Shown in pieces: positions 1 through 11,500 of a stretch of 64,000 nt of DNA. A program made the position numbers and the translations under genes. This DNA comes from Macrocystis pyrifera (Eukaryota; Sar; Phaeophyceae; Laminariales; Laminariaceae). The notes under the pieces were generated by a model. It was not told the DNA's origin, ran no database searches, and was given only the letters and a program-made list of their open reading frames with translations. Numbering within the stretch: position 1 is the first letter of the stretch; the number at the start of each line of letters is the position of its first letter. The stretch lies in contig JASSKH010000005.1 in assembly GCA_031763025.1 (NCBI GenBank), positions 17,884,128 to 17,948,127 on the forward strand. The letters run 5' to 3'.

Positions 1-1570
1 AACCGTCCCCTTGGGTCGGCAGCAGTAGACAACAGCAGTAGGCAGCAACTGTAGTAGACAGCAGTGGTATTATACTATAATAGACAAACATCATACCCGG
101 TCTACTCCTGGGTCTATCTACTACTACTGTAATCCTGCTGTACAGCAGTAGACCGCCGTAGCCCATAGACCATAGGCTACATTTAATATGTACGTACAGC
201 AATTGCTCGATTCGACGGGAGTCAACGACGGCGGCAAATAAATGCCGAATTCTTCCCGCGATAAAACCGAAAGCACGAACCGTAATCGGGAGGGGGGAGG
301 AGCCCCCCGCTATCTGACCCCGGATCTGAGTCACTGCTGGGAGGGAGCGGGAGAGTATATACGGCGAGGATGATTAATACTATTAATAAATGGGATGAGA
401 AAAAAACGAAAACGAAGAAAAAAAAAACAGTGAGTCGTTTTTAGTGTTCAGTATTTTTGGTTCCCATTCAGGTCCCTTTTGATATCTGCGCCCTGCTTTT
501 TCTCTCTTCCTCCCATCAATACCAGATATATATTGTATGGCCGTAAGTCGGATCCGGGTTCACATATCGGGCTCTACTCCGCCCCTTCCACTCGCGCGGT
601 TCCTGGTTGCCTTGCTTTTTTCATCGCCAGAAAGAAGACGTCACCCATTCTTCCCTCGTCGACTCGCTTCGAACTGCGTCTGCCCACCCGACGCGCTCAG
701 TAGCTACGTACGCTATCTTTACCTGCTCGATCGATATGATACGATGGTTGTGATGTTAGTTTGTCCGCTGTCCGTTCTCTTGGTTTGCGCGGCAGCGGTG
801 CCACGTCGCACCGCACCGCGCAGCGCTCGGGAGGGAGGGAGGGAGGGAGGGAGCGTGGAGGCACCGTTCGCCTCCGCCAGTTGATCTACTATTGTTGATA
901 GCTGTGAAACTACAGTAGGAATTACCTGGTAAGTACTATTAATAACCCTACGGACTTCTGAGAGGAAAGTTGACGATACAAAATGACGACTACAGAAATG
1001 GCTACTCTCAGGTCTCCTGTTATTACATATAATATGGGATGATACATTGTCCCAATATTCCCCTACGCGTACTGTTTGGTGGGCGCTCAAGCTTTTCCTG
1101 TACACGGTTGAAAACACGAACGATACCATGTTCTTTGCTCGGAGTCTCGGGGGGTCCTAACGGTACAAGTAGGTATGGGTCTGGGTCATGATACACCAGG
1201 TATAGATTCCCTCTCGTACTTACAGCAGTAGTTCACGTACGCAGTGGTACGTGTCCACCACGAGATACATAAAGCAGGATGCACGAACGAACACCGGTGC
1301 AACATTCACAAATGCTGTCGGTCGGTTTGCTCGAGGCTGGCCTTTCGGCCGCTCTTTTTTTTTTTTTTTTTTTTTCCGAGTACGCCACGGAAGCACGTAA
1401 CGGAGCCGCGCGACCGCCCCTGCCGACCTCGATCCCCCCGAAGGGAAAAGCTTCGGGTTAGGATATCGGGTATATATGGGCTATACTATGAGCCTAACAA
1501 ATTAAGGTTGGGCTCGGGTTGGGTCTGGGCCGACGTGCAACAGATAAGACATCGACCAAAAGGTGTTGCA
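1..1570. other. Left edge, no gene recognised
   Basis: I see no convincing exon. Short motifs such as CAGCAGTAGAC and TATAATA recur in the first 200 bases, and a GGGAGG tetramer run is at 828-852. Open frames here are short and lack coding character. Confidence 0.5.
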
Positions 1571-1576
1571 CGAGTT

Positions 1577-1775
1577 TATTTACAAGTTGATGCTGCATAT
1601 AAGGGGCACCCACTACTACTGGTGTTACCCACCTGCCATATTTTTGTTCCAAGAGTGTTTTATGATGTTCTTATTCACAAGTTGATGCTTCATATAAAAG
1701 GCACCCACTATTAATACTATTAATACTGGTGTTATCCACCCGCCATCCTTTTGTTCCAAGACTATTTATGATGTT
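1577..1775 (+). repeat. Tandem duplication, two units of about 100 bp
   Basis: Unit one (1577-1665) and unit two (1676-1775) share ACAAGTTGATGCT, then CATATAA, GGCACCCACTA, GGTGTTA and TTTTTGTTCCAAGA blocks. Unit two carries two TATTAATA insertions where unit one has plain TA. Confidence 0.85.
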
Positions 1776-2134
1776 GTTCTGAGCCCTGAGTATTGATTGC
1801 TGATTGTCGATTGATGAGTGATGGAGCGGGGCTCGACCGGGTGCGACCGGCTCTACATTGCTGGAACATTTATTTGCATTCTTGGAGTCGGGCACACGGC
1901 TGATCAACTGATCAGGCATGGTCAGCTAGTCAGGCATTTGATCCAGGCAAGCGCTTACGTTACGCAACATCACCTCACCCCTCCCCACCCTACGCCATCG
2001 CAACGTAGTGCGTTCGTTGGTCCGTTCGACGATGAACGACGCACTCTTGCAAAAATGGAGAAATTTAGGAAGTGAGATTTGATGGGGCTGATGCCGCCCC
2101 CACAGCAGTTGCCTCGCAACAATTAGTCAACTCG

Positions 2135-2231
2135 TTAACCCTTTTAGTACCGAATTCCCGTTTTGGGGACAAATCACTTGGATTTAGAGTGGTTTGTCCC
2201 CAAATCGGGACTGCGGTACTAAAGGGGTTAA
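2135..2231. mobile_element. MITE family A (hairpin, GGGGACAAA arms)
   Basis: About 97 bases forming one long hairpin. The arms pair AACCCTTTTAGTACC with its complement, and TTTTGGGGACAAA with TTTGTCCCCAAA. There is no coding capacity. It is the best preserved copy of the family in this window. Confidence 0.8.
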
Positions 2232-2276
2232 AAGTAAAAGTGTGAACGGAATGGGATATGGGAAGATATAGTAATA

Positions 2277-2386
2277 TTACTGGGGTCCATAGTTACTAGG
2301 ACCTATGGTGCACATAAAAACCTATATATTTACGTATTTTTACTAACAAAATTTGGTCCCATTAACTATGGACCCCCGTAATAGTT
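2277..2386. mobile_element. MITE family B copy (hairpin, GGGGGACCATAGTAAA arms)
   Basis: About 110 bases with terminal inverted repeats (TTACTGGGGTCCATAG and CTATGGACCCCCGTAA) and a conserved centre ACACAAAAACCTATATATTT-like with ATTTTTACTAACAAA. Confidence 0.75.
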
Positions 2387-2698
2387 GGAATTGTTCAGAT
2401 TCACGTTCACTTCGATTTAGAGTTGGATTAGGGCTGGTTGGTTGGAGCCTCTTCCGCCGCTTTTGATTCATGAATTAATATATATACATTCCACGCGTAC
2501 CATTCTTGGTGTGCAGCAGTTGGGGATAAGGTGTTGAGAGGTTTGGGAGTTGAAAAGTTCAGGCTATTATATATTTTTTGTTGTTCGCGAAATTACATTG
2601 TGCTCAGCGAGGAACGCAACTTTTGTAAATCCTTTGTTATGGCTATTGTTTTGAAGCCTATGCTCAACGTTGACATCGCAATGAAGCCGCGAGCTTCT

Positions 2699-2795
2699 TA
2701 ACCCTTGTAGAAGCTCAGTCCTGTTTTTTGGGGACGAACCACTCAATTTCCAAGTAGTTTGTCCCCCAAACTGGACTGCGGTCTTGAAATCCCCT
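2699..2795. mobile_element. MITE family A copy
   Basis: Same hairpin arms (TTTTGGGGACGAA and GTTTGTCCCCCAAA) with diverged ends. Confidence 0.7.
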
Positions 2796-2799
2796 CTAG

Positions 2800-2878
2800 A
2801 ACTGCAATCCGATTTTGGGGACAAACTACTTATAATTTTAGTGTTTTTTTCCCAAAAAACGGGATTGCGGTCCCATCG
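2800..2878. mobile_element. MITE family A copy, diverged
   Basis: Starts AACTGCAATCCGATTTTGGG and ends CGGGATTGCGGTCCCA. The second arm has lost its GTCCCC core. It abuts the preceding copy. Confidence 0.6.
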
Positions 2879-3404
2879 CGTACTGCCGTATATACCAGTT
2901 ACGTGTAAGCACACATTCGCATTTTTGGCGGGGGACGCACGGCAATTTCCGAAAAGAATGCTGGACGGACGCTTGCTGTAGTCGAAGCTTCAGCATATCT
3001 ACCAGGTACACCTATTAATAGTAGTAATAGTAGTGTGGATATCATATGCGTCGACCGTACGCACGTGACCGGTCCTGTTTTTTTGGTGACGGGCCGTGTC
3101 ATTATTGATGCATCACAGAGGGGTTGGTGGCGACATGGGTTGTCGGTTACCCTTGGTACCTCGATCCTTCTTGCTTGTTACTATCAATACTTACTTGTTG
3201 TATCATCTGTATTTGCCAGGATCGACTATTAGTACGAGCTCTCATAGACTGTTGCCTGTAGCTCCCTCTCTTTCGTGTCGCTTCGTCCGCGCAGCAGATA
3301 TCAGTCCTTCCTGCGTACGTACGTACGTAATGCTGTCCGTCTGGCAGCCTTTCTGAAGTCCTTGCGTCGTTTGTATTCTGTTTTCATTTCAAATTTTTGT
3401 TTTG

Positions 3405-3510
3405 TTTGGTTTTATTGTCTTTTTGCTCTTATTTTTTTGTCCTGCCTGTGTTGTGTTCTCGTACCCGGTATATACGCTGGCATTTCACTTGCTTGACACT
3501 TGAATTTGCG

Positions 3511-3513
<3 letters not shown>
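3405..3513 (-). repeat. Dispersed 110-bp repeat, copy 1
   Basis: The reverse complement of this stretch matches 9074-9185: CGCAAATTCAAGTGTCAAGC, then the GGGTACGAGAACACAACACA block and an A-rich end. The copy here has TATATA where the other has TA. Confidence 0.75.

Positions 3514-3552
<39 letters not shown>
3507..3552 (+). repeat. (ATT)n microsatellite
   Basis: About 15 ATT units. It faces a (TTA)n run at 4421-4470 in inverted arrangement. Confidence 0.9.
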
Positions 3553-3553
<1 letters not shown>

Positions 3554-4420
3554 GAGCCCATCTTAACGGGGAACACTAAAATTCGTTATTTGGAAATAAA
3601 ATTTCAATTTCAATGAATTTTAATTTGATTTCGAAAAAAAACGTGTTTGTATCCTATCGGGAAACTGCGCATTCATTGTCAAACAAAAAGGAAATCGAAA
3701 CAACCTGGAATAACGAAGCGCGTCACACAACGCCCACCTACAAACAGCGAAGAGCGTAGACGAGAGCGAAGAAGGTTTGCGTTGTCGCGTGCGCGCCGCC
3801 GTCAGCATTTTGTTCTTTTTGGTGGTTCAGGATAGGAAGCTATCACTCTCAGGGTGTCTTGGGTGGGCAGAGGGAGCCCTCAAGCGCCACGTGCGGAACA
3901 GCAACGGTGGTGCAGCTTTCGAGGTCTCGAGCGTATCTTCTGTTTTTTTGCTTGCTTGTTTGCTCGGTTTTCGTGATGGTTGGCCGATCGAGCAGGCCGA
4001 AAAATTGGGCTTGCGGCCGCCATGATTTCTTTTGAGGCGCCACCGCCGGGGTACGATGTGATATGGTCTGTGGCCGTGGGCGCGGCTATTGCTCCGGTCG
4101 CCTGTCGTTGAGGTTCGCGTTTTATCGCCTCGATGGTGGTCACCGAAGCGGCCAAGAATCACCCCAGACTCCTTGGGGGGTGTTGACCCACCATGAACGT
4201 GCTACATCAAGGCTGATCAACTCCCAAATTCGAAATTGAAATCAGAAAAATCACACGAAAAAAGTCCCCAAAGACTTTTCACTCGAATTGATTTTTTCTA
4301 ATTTGCCACTTCGAATCCTGCCTGCTCGTTCACTCTCCGGCCAATCAGATGCAAATTAAATTGGAAAAAAAAAAATCGAACCAAATTGAAAGGACCAAAA
4401 GTCCTCGTTAAAACGGGCCC

Positions 4421-4464
<44 letters not shown>

Positions 4465-4470
4465 TATTTA
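4421..4470 (+). repeat. (TTA)n microsatellite
   Basis: About 16 TTA units following AAAACGGGCCC. Confidence 0.9.
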
Positions 4471-4479
4471 TTTATTTTT

Positions 4480-4615
4480 GTCTTCCTCTGCTGTCTCACA
4501 GTCTGTGACCACGGAATCAGTATCTCTCTAGGCATGTAGGGTAAGGAATCAGGACAGACACTGGGTGTACTGATGAAGCTGGGTAGAAGGACGATTTAAT
4601 GTTAATTAAGACAAC
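4480..4615 (-). repeat. Dispersed repeat family C copy (CAGCACAACC family)
   Basis: In reverse complement it shares CATTAAATCGTCCTTCTACC, AGTGTCTGTCCTGATTCC, TAGAGAGATACTGATTCCG and TGTGAGACAGCAGAGG with 8930-9060 and 10370-10495. Confidence 0.65.
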
Positions 4616-5044
4616 AACATTTGGTTTACATATTGGTAACGTTCATACAAAATATGGAGGAACGACACTAATGCACCTGTGGCGATCACAAGCAGTCAAC
4701 CAATTCCTTTGTTCATCTCATCACTCATTATATACTCATTACAGATCGTACGGCATATGTTGTTGCTGTGCTGGTGTCGGCGAAAATGCAGCTCGCGTAT
4801 GGTTGCGTACGAACGACCCTCTACGTACGAAGCGGCTCTCTTTTCCTCGTACTAAAACCAAGCAAAAGCGACAAAGTCTCTCTCGCGCTTTGTGCATGAA
4901 ATATCATGATATATAGTTCGACTTACCAGACACAGGTTGTTGGTATTTGAGCGTACGTCAGCAGGTGATGCTGCTGTATCCCCCGATCACCAATCGTCAG
5001 TCACTTGCCAGCAGTAGTCAGTTACGTGAACACATGTGGTAAGA

Positions 5045-5285
5045 TACGAACACACCCTCGTATGAAACGGGTGATAAGATAACCCCCCCCCGTATCACAC
5101 TAGGGTGATAAGATAACACACTGCTGTGTCACACTAGGGCGGTAATAATATAACACACCGTATCACACTAGGGTGATAACATAACACACCGTATCACACT
5201 GAGGTGATTGAATACCTCACCGTATCACACTAGGGTGATCAGATAACACACCGTATCACACTAGGGTGATAAGATAACACCCCCT
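5045..5285 (+). repeat. Minisatellite, roughly 31-34-bp unit, about seven copies
   Basis: The unit has the form CACACTAGGGTGATAAGATA followed by ACACACCGTAT. Copies vary by substitutions and small indels. Confidence 0.85.
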
Positions 5286-5498
5286 CGGACAAATTTCGAA
5301 GCTGATTTTCTCGACACTGAGGAAGGTGCAAACGCCGAGCGGTGCGTGCCCCCACGCGGGTTGAGATAAGGTCGTCTCGGAATTCGTCTGAAGGATTGTG
5401 CTTGTTGTCGTATCTTGAGTGGTAAAGGTATGCACGGTATATCGTACGTATATAATGCCGCTCAAATCGCCTTCCACAGCCGGGATGGCCACCACGAG

Positions 5499-5588
5499 GA
5501 CTGCAGTCAGTCCCGTTTTGGGGACAAACCAGTCAAATTCCAAGTAGTTTGTCCCCGAATCGAGACTGCGGTCCTATGAGCGTTAAAA
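5499..5588. mobile_element. MITE family A copy
   Basis: Reads GCAGTCAGTCCCGTTTTGGG, GACAAACCAGTC, then AGTTTGTCCCCGAATCGAGA and CTGCGGTCCTA. A clear hairpin. Confidence 0.75.
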
Positions 5589-5729
5589 CTAGTGTGGTAG
5601 TGTGCGGAATAATGCCGGTGCCCGCTATACTGCCAATGCATCGGCCTGGCACATACATGCAAACTACCGCTGCCGTACTTAACTGGTATATATCGCCGAG
5701 TGGCATTTGTCTCCACACGGACGTACGTG

Positions 5730-5820
5730 TTGACCCCTTCAGTACCGCAGTCTCAATTTGGGGAAAAAACAGTCTAATTCCAAGTGATTTGTCCCCAAAA
5801 CGGGACTAGGGTCCTAAATT
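5730..5820. mobile_element. MITE family A copy
   Basis: Reads GACCCCTTCAGTACCGCAGT, then GATTTGTCCCCAAAACGGGA and CTAGGGTCCTAAA. It lies 140 bases from the previous copy. Confidence 0.75.
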
Positions 5821-6716
5821 TGTGTTTTGTGGTGTATTACTGCTGTGCTGCTGTTTGTGTTGTTCACGTTAAACGGTTCGTTCTACCCATCGACATCCAG
5901 CACAACCAGTGTCCGTGCCGATTCTTCAATCCTAGACAGATCGTACGACCTCTGTGGTCACAAAACTTGGCCACAGAGATACTGCATTGTTGCGTACGCA
6001 GTAAGCACAGCAGTAGACAATGCAATGCCATGTTATCATACTGAATACGACAGGCACGACATACACATTCTATGAAAGAGAAACAACGAAATAAAACAAA
6101 CGAAAACAAAAACAAAGAAATATTGAGAAAGCAAATGGAAAGAGGACAAGGGAAACATTAAAGAAAAGTACGTCATGCCTCCCCGAAGGGGATGTGGCAG
6201 ACACTTAAAAAGAGCGAGCTAAAGAACAACCCCACTACTTACAGAGTAACATTAAGAACCAAGGGAAAATAACGGGCGAATCCAAGCACAAAGCACCCTC
6301 CAGCAATTTACGAGTAGCATAGCCAGGTTCTCCCTACTACTGTAGTCCGTCTGGTGGTACCTTGCTATCCTGTCTGCCGTCTCCGCCCTGCGTTCGTCAA
6401 CTATGCCCCGTCCCTCGGCGTCAGACAAAACGAAACAAGCAAAGCAGGCTCGTCATCCACCCATGCCACACGACTCTTTTCATAAGGCTTATTACTGGAA
6501 GAAAGGAAGTGAAAAAAATAAAATGAAAATCACAGAGGATCAAGCTCAAAAAGAAAAAGAAGACAAAGGAAGACCACGTTCGAACCAGCTTCACCAATCG
6601 GCGGCACGACTGGCATAGTCATGTTCTACTTCCTAGTCGGCCTCGTGCCTTGCTGCCCTGCCCTGTCTGCCATCTCCTTCGTACTTTCGTCCACCGCGGT
6701 TTCCCTTCTACTCCTC

Positions 6717-6719
<3 letters not shown>

Positions 6720-6750
<31 letters not shown>
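6720..6750 (+). repeat. 31-base poly-C tract
   Basis: Uninterrupted C from 6720 to 6750 within the core of the inverted-repeat structure. Confidence 0.9.
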
Positions 6751-6751
<1 letters not shown>

Positions 6752-6913
6752 CATTCCCCCGGTCGGGTTTCCTTCCACTCCTACTGCTGCCCCCCCCCCC
6801 TCATTCCATTGGACACCACCGACGGCGGATGCGCGGCGCTGCGTACTCGGCTGTGCCTCATCCTCGTTCCACCTCACCATGAACCGATCGGCTGCTTGGA
6901 GGACCCCCCGGTG

Positions 6914-7204
6914 TCACTTCCCCGCTTTTTTTGCGACAGTGGACCACAGCGCGGTCTCAACTCCGAACACCAAGGGGGAAAAATCCATTGACCCTTTGGT
7001 GACTCGGAACTCTGTAAAGTCTTCGACTATGCATCTAAGCCAAGTCTTAAACTGTCCACCAGGTCTCGGGTTCTCCCCACCAGCCATCGTCCCAAACATT
7101 ACTACGAGACTGAGTAATCGATTCTTGCTTTGCCGTGCCACGACCCCCGCAAAGAAGAGCCGCCGTTTACGGATGGTCGTTTCGATTCTCTCGCAACGTA
7201 TCAT
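6914..7204 (-). pseudogene. Fragment of a non-LTR (LINE) reverse transcriptase C-terminus
   Basis: A 96-codon open frame on the - strand reads TTIRKRRLFFAGVVAR, then VMFGTMAGGENPRPGGQ and FKTWLRCIVEDF. The pattern I-R-x-R-R-L-x-F-A-G, then V-M-F-G, P-R-x-G-x-x-x-x-W and D-x-x-x-F is the signature near the end of many LINE reverse transcriptases. The rest of the protein is missing. It lies inside the inverted-repeat structure at 5850-8065. Confidence 0.55.
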
Positions 7205-8064
7205 CTTGAGGGCCGTTGCGTGCGAGAGGGTGGCATGGTTAGTACGAAGTCGGCGCTGGAAGCCAACGACTCGCAGGGGGCTTGGTGATGAGCCGTCCGA
7301 AGCTTAAATATCGCCGAGTGACAATTTCCTCCACACGGACATCAAGCCTTATCGTATTGGCGTTTTTGGGATATTTCTGCTGTACGACCCTGTTACAATG
7401 CGGCTGTCTATATTTCCAGCGGTAGTGGTCCGTCCCTCTATAGGTGCCGGTTGAGGACCGGTACTGCCGGCTGCCCGTTCTTGTATCGTCTCCGGGAGTG
7501 GGGCATAGTTGACGAACGCAGGACGGAGATGGTAGACAGGGTAGAAAGGTACCAGACAGTCTAGTAGGGAGAACCTGGCTATGCTCTACTCGTACCACAA
7601 ATTGCTGCTGCTTTGTTCTTCGGTTTGCCTGTTATTTCCCTTGGTTCTTAGTCTGATTGATCACTCTGTATGTAGTGGTGCTGTTTCTTTAGCTTGTTCT
7701 TTTCAAGTGTCTGCCACATCTCCTGAGGGGAGGCACGACGTACTTTTCTTGAATTTATCTTTTTTCTCTGTCATTTTTTTTCTTTGTTTTCTGTTTTTTC
7801 TGTTTGTTTGTTTCTGTAGTTATCTCTCTTTCATGGAACGTGTATGCCTTGCCTCTCGTATCCAGTATGGTACGACATGACATTGCAATGTCTACTCTGC
7901 TTACTAACAATGTACCAGGTACAGTAGTATCTCTGCTGTGGCGTAGTTTCGTGACCAAAACTTGTACCTCTTATTAATAGGATTGAAGAATCGGCACGGA
8001 CACTGGTTGTGCTGGAAGTCGACGGGCAAAAGTAACGGTTTAATGTCAACAACAACAACACACA

Positions 8065-8290
8065 CCCGTCATCCAGCACAACTATTAATAGTGTCCGTGC
8101 CGATTGTTCAGTCCTAGTATTAGAGAGATACAAGTTCTGTGGTAAAACTACGACACATCAGAGATAGTGCATTGTTATCCAGTACGCGGAGTAGACAATG
8201 CAATGCCGTGTCATCTTACTGGATACAACAGGCGCGCCATGCACACTCTTCGAAAGAGATAAAAATCGGAAAGAGCGAAAAAAAAAAAAA
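8065..8290 (+). repeat. Dispersed repeat family C copy
   Basis: Shares CATCCAGCACAA, GTGTCCGTGCCGATT, TAGAGAGATACAAGTTCTGTGG, TAGACAATGCAATGCC and an A-rich end with other copies. It abuts the opposed copy ending at 8065, forming a palindrome. TATTAATA interrupts the first block. Confidence 0.75.
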
Positions 8291-8500
8291 CGAGGGCAGA
8301 AAATCGCTTGGCACCCATGGGACTTTTCAGTGTGGCAGTGTGCAGCAGAGTACTGCTGACTGCTGGTTGCTGATACCGGTAGCGCATACCGGCACTATAG
8401 AGCGACCGTTTGCTGTTGTATCATTCCTGGGTACCTGGCATATTTTTATATGTTTACACCCTCCTTCCTCTTCCCCTACCTCCATCTTGGCCCCCGACAG

Positions 8501-8543
8501 ACAACCCAATGGAACAAGCCCAAGGTTGCCATCAAAGGAGGCA
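8501..8543 (+). CDS. WW gene exon 1 seen: C-terminal half of a WW domain
   Basis: After a CCCCCGACAG acceptor the frame reads TTQWNKPK, the typical second half of a WW domain (Thr-Thr-x-Trp-x-x-Pro). A perfect GTAAGT donor follows at 8544 and leaves phase 1, matching the exon at 12680. The frame stays open to 8637, where a GTGAGC donor would give phase 2 and would need another exon. The first half of this WW domain was not found upstream. Confidence 0.5.
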
Positions 8544-11500
8544 GTAAGTCGCAGGGAGCTTCAGCGGCGTCTTCTCCCGCCCGTGTGCCTCGAGCCGCGC
8601 CCGTGACGATTTCCAAGGGCCGAGGAAGGCGAAAGGAGTGAGCCCCCCCCCCGCCGTTATGCAACAGGAGTATGGCTCGCGCGGGGGGGGGGCAAGAGGA
8701 GGGAGCCCCCCTGCGCCTGGAAGGCCAAATGAGTATGGCTCGCGAGGAGGAGCACGGCCGATTGGTTCGCCCCTCCCTACAGGTGGGAATGACTGACTGG
8801 CGCTGCTGTGCTGTGCTGTGATACGATATCATGTTACACGTATGATATACTTACTATTTGTATAGGTGACACTCTCACCCGGTTCTTTTGTATGAATAAT
8901 AACACACCTGTTGTTGTTGTTGTTGTTGTTGCTGTTGTTTTCACATTAAATCGTTCTATCTACCCAGCTTCATCAGTACACCCAGTGTCCGTCCTGATTC
9001 CTTATCCTAGAGAGATACTGATTCCGTGGTCACAGACTGTGAGACAGAGGAGGACAAAAAAAGATATATATGTATAATCGCAAATTCAAGTGTCAAGCAC
9101 GTGAAATGCCTGCGTACCGGGTACGAGAACACAACACACGCGAGACAAAAAAAAGCAAGACCAAAATAATAAGAACAAAAAGACACTAGGATGATTATTT
9201 TCCAGCCGATTTATCATTAGCCCAATGCTGTGTGTGTTCTTCACATCGAACCGTTCTTTCTACCCGTCGACATCCAGCACAACCAAGTGTCCATGCCGAT
9301 TCTTCCACCCTATAATAGAGAGCTACGAAACAACCTCTGTGCTCACAAAACTACGAGCCAGAGATACTACATTACTGATTTTGTGGTGTAATGGATGAGA
9401 CCGGCACGATAAATTAGTGAAACGTTAAAACAACGGGTGTGAGGTCGGGAATTCGTCGAAGCTCATCTTTTCATGCTGTATGGTGTGCTTACTATCAATA
9501 GTGATATTACTACACCTGCCATATCACACGGGTAGTTATTGCACACCCGTTACAGCCAATTTTCTCGGATCAAATCAAAAGGGGGCGCAAACGACCAGAG
9601 TGATGGCTTTTAGACCCCGTCCCGCTGCGTTTGCACTCTCGTCATACCCGTTGTCGATAAAATCAGCTCGGAATATTGTCCAATGGTGTAGTAACGATAT
9701 ATACCTGACACCTGACACCTGGTATATAATACCATGTATACATCCGGTGTCCAATACTGCTACAGTAGTACGTGGTGTGCGGTGTGTGTATGTGTTCTTC
9801 ACATTGAGCAGCAGTTCTTTCTACCCGTCGACATGGCGTAGTTTTGTGACCACAGAACTTGTATCTCTCAAGGATTGGAGAATCGCCACGGACACTGGTT
9901 GTGCTGGATGTCGACGGGTAATGGTAGAAATAACGGTCTACTATGAAAAACACAGACATCCAGCACAACCAGTGTCCGTGCCGATTCTTCAACCGTAGAG
10001 AGATACAAGTTCTGTGGTCACAAAACTACGCCATACATTGATTGGTATGCAGTAAGCAGGGTAGACAATGTAATTCCTTGTCATCATGCCTGCATACTCG
10101 ATACGACAGGCACAAAAGAGACGAAACAAAAGAAAAACCAAGCAAGACAACAAAAACCTCAAGAAAAACCAAAGAAAACAAATCGAAAAAGAAAGAGAAG
10201 AGAAAAAAAACTCGGTGATATTCTATGGTACTATTTAACAGGTATTTTTACGATCATGTGACGAGCTTTCGCACATATGTGATGACGTACGTATTATTAT
10301 ATCTGGTATATGCACTGCTGTATTAATAGCAGATATCAGAGTTTTTTTCTCAGTTTTTTTTTGTCGTCCTCTGTCTCACAGTCTGTGTGACCACAGAAGA
10401 ATCAGTATCTCTCTAGGATAAAGAATCAGGACGGACATTGTGTATTCTGATGAAGCTGTGGGTAGATTGGTCTATTATGTGAAGACAACAACCTCAGGGA
10501 TTGCCTGTAAGCAGTGTACACATAGTTGGACGTGAGTCGACGAGGGAGACATTCTGAACTTTTCCCGCGGTAAGTATGAAGGCATGCACCGTGCTGCCGG
10601 GGGGGTAGGAGTCCCTGGTTTCTGAGCCCGGATCTGAGATTACCAGGTACGTACGAATTTCGAAAAAGATGGAGCTATTATTTTGGTCCTATTTACTATG
10701 GTCCCCCGTAATAATAGAGAACTTCGTAGGGCAAAAATGTGTACCAGGTACAATGTATATGATAGTGCTCTAGTATGTAAGGTGGGGATACTTATTATCG
10801 AATGACGACGGACACTGGTTGTGCTGGATGTCGACGGGTAGAAAGGAACGGTGTAATGTGTGAGAGTGTGTGTTGTTCTTCACACTAAACCGTTCTTTCT
10901 ACCCGTGGACACCCAGCACAACCAATGTCCGTGCCGACTCTTCGATCCTTAGAGTTGCAAGTGCTGTGGTCCCAATGTGCAGAACACACGCATAGACCCT
11001 CTCATCCCTACAATCCCTGGACGGTCTACAATCCCTGGACGTCGGGTTTTCACCGCGCCGGCAGACATCGCTAGCACCAAGCGCGAAGCACGGTGAAGTG
11101 TCCGGCGAGTCGCATGAAGCGTGAGCGGCATCCCACTGAGAACTGCTTGTGAGGCGGACTTTCTGGCGTATGGATGACAGCGTCGAATTAATTAAATTGT
11201 TTTCCGGTGTGGCTACTTCTAGAGACAGCCCTTGCGTTATTCTGTAACAGCCTCGTGGGCGGCGGGGGTGTACTCATTTGTTGCTTGGCTTAATCATTTG
11301 ACCATTGACAACGCATCCCTTTCGAGACTGGGGGGAGGGAAACAGTGCGATGCGTAAATATGGTGATGTGGCATGACGAAACGGTCTCATTCCTGTGTCA
11401 GCGATGTACCGCGCAGGTGTACCTAGTAGCAGTATACCCCGGTATCATACACAGGCGTTTTCTTTTTCAATCCTCCGGCGGACTGGTAAAACGTTTGGTT

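Larger units (their letters stand above)
5850..8065. mobile_element. 2.2-kb inverted-repeat structure with about 570-bp arms
   Basis: The sequence from about 5850 to 6430 reappears in reverse complement from about 8065 back to 7490, with many small differences. Landmarks: the GTGTCCGTGCCGATTC block (5910 and 8000), CTGCCACATC with the GGGGAGGC block (6190 and 7720), and GTTGACGAACGCAGG (about 6390 and 7510). The 1-kb core holds a 31-base poly-C and a LINE fragment. It may be a fold-back element or two opposed copies of one repeat flanking an insertion. Confidence 0.7.

Noticed and set aside
6621..7307. 228-codon open frame on the + strand
   Set aside because: It translates a poly-C run as poly-Pro and lies antisense to the LINE fragment.
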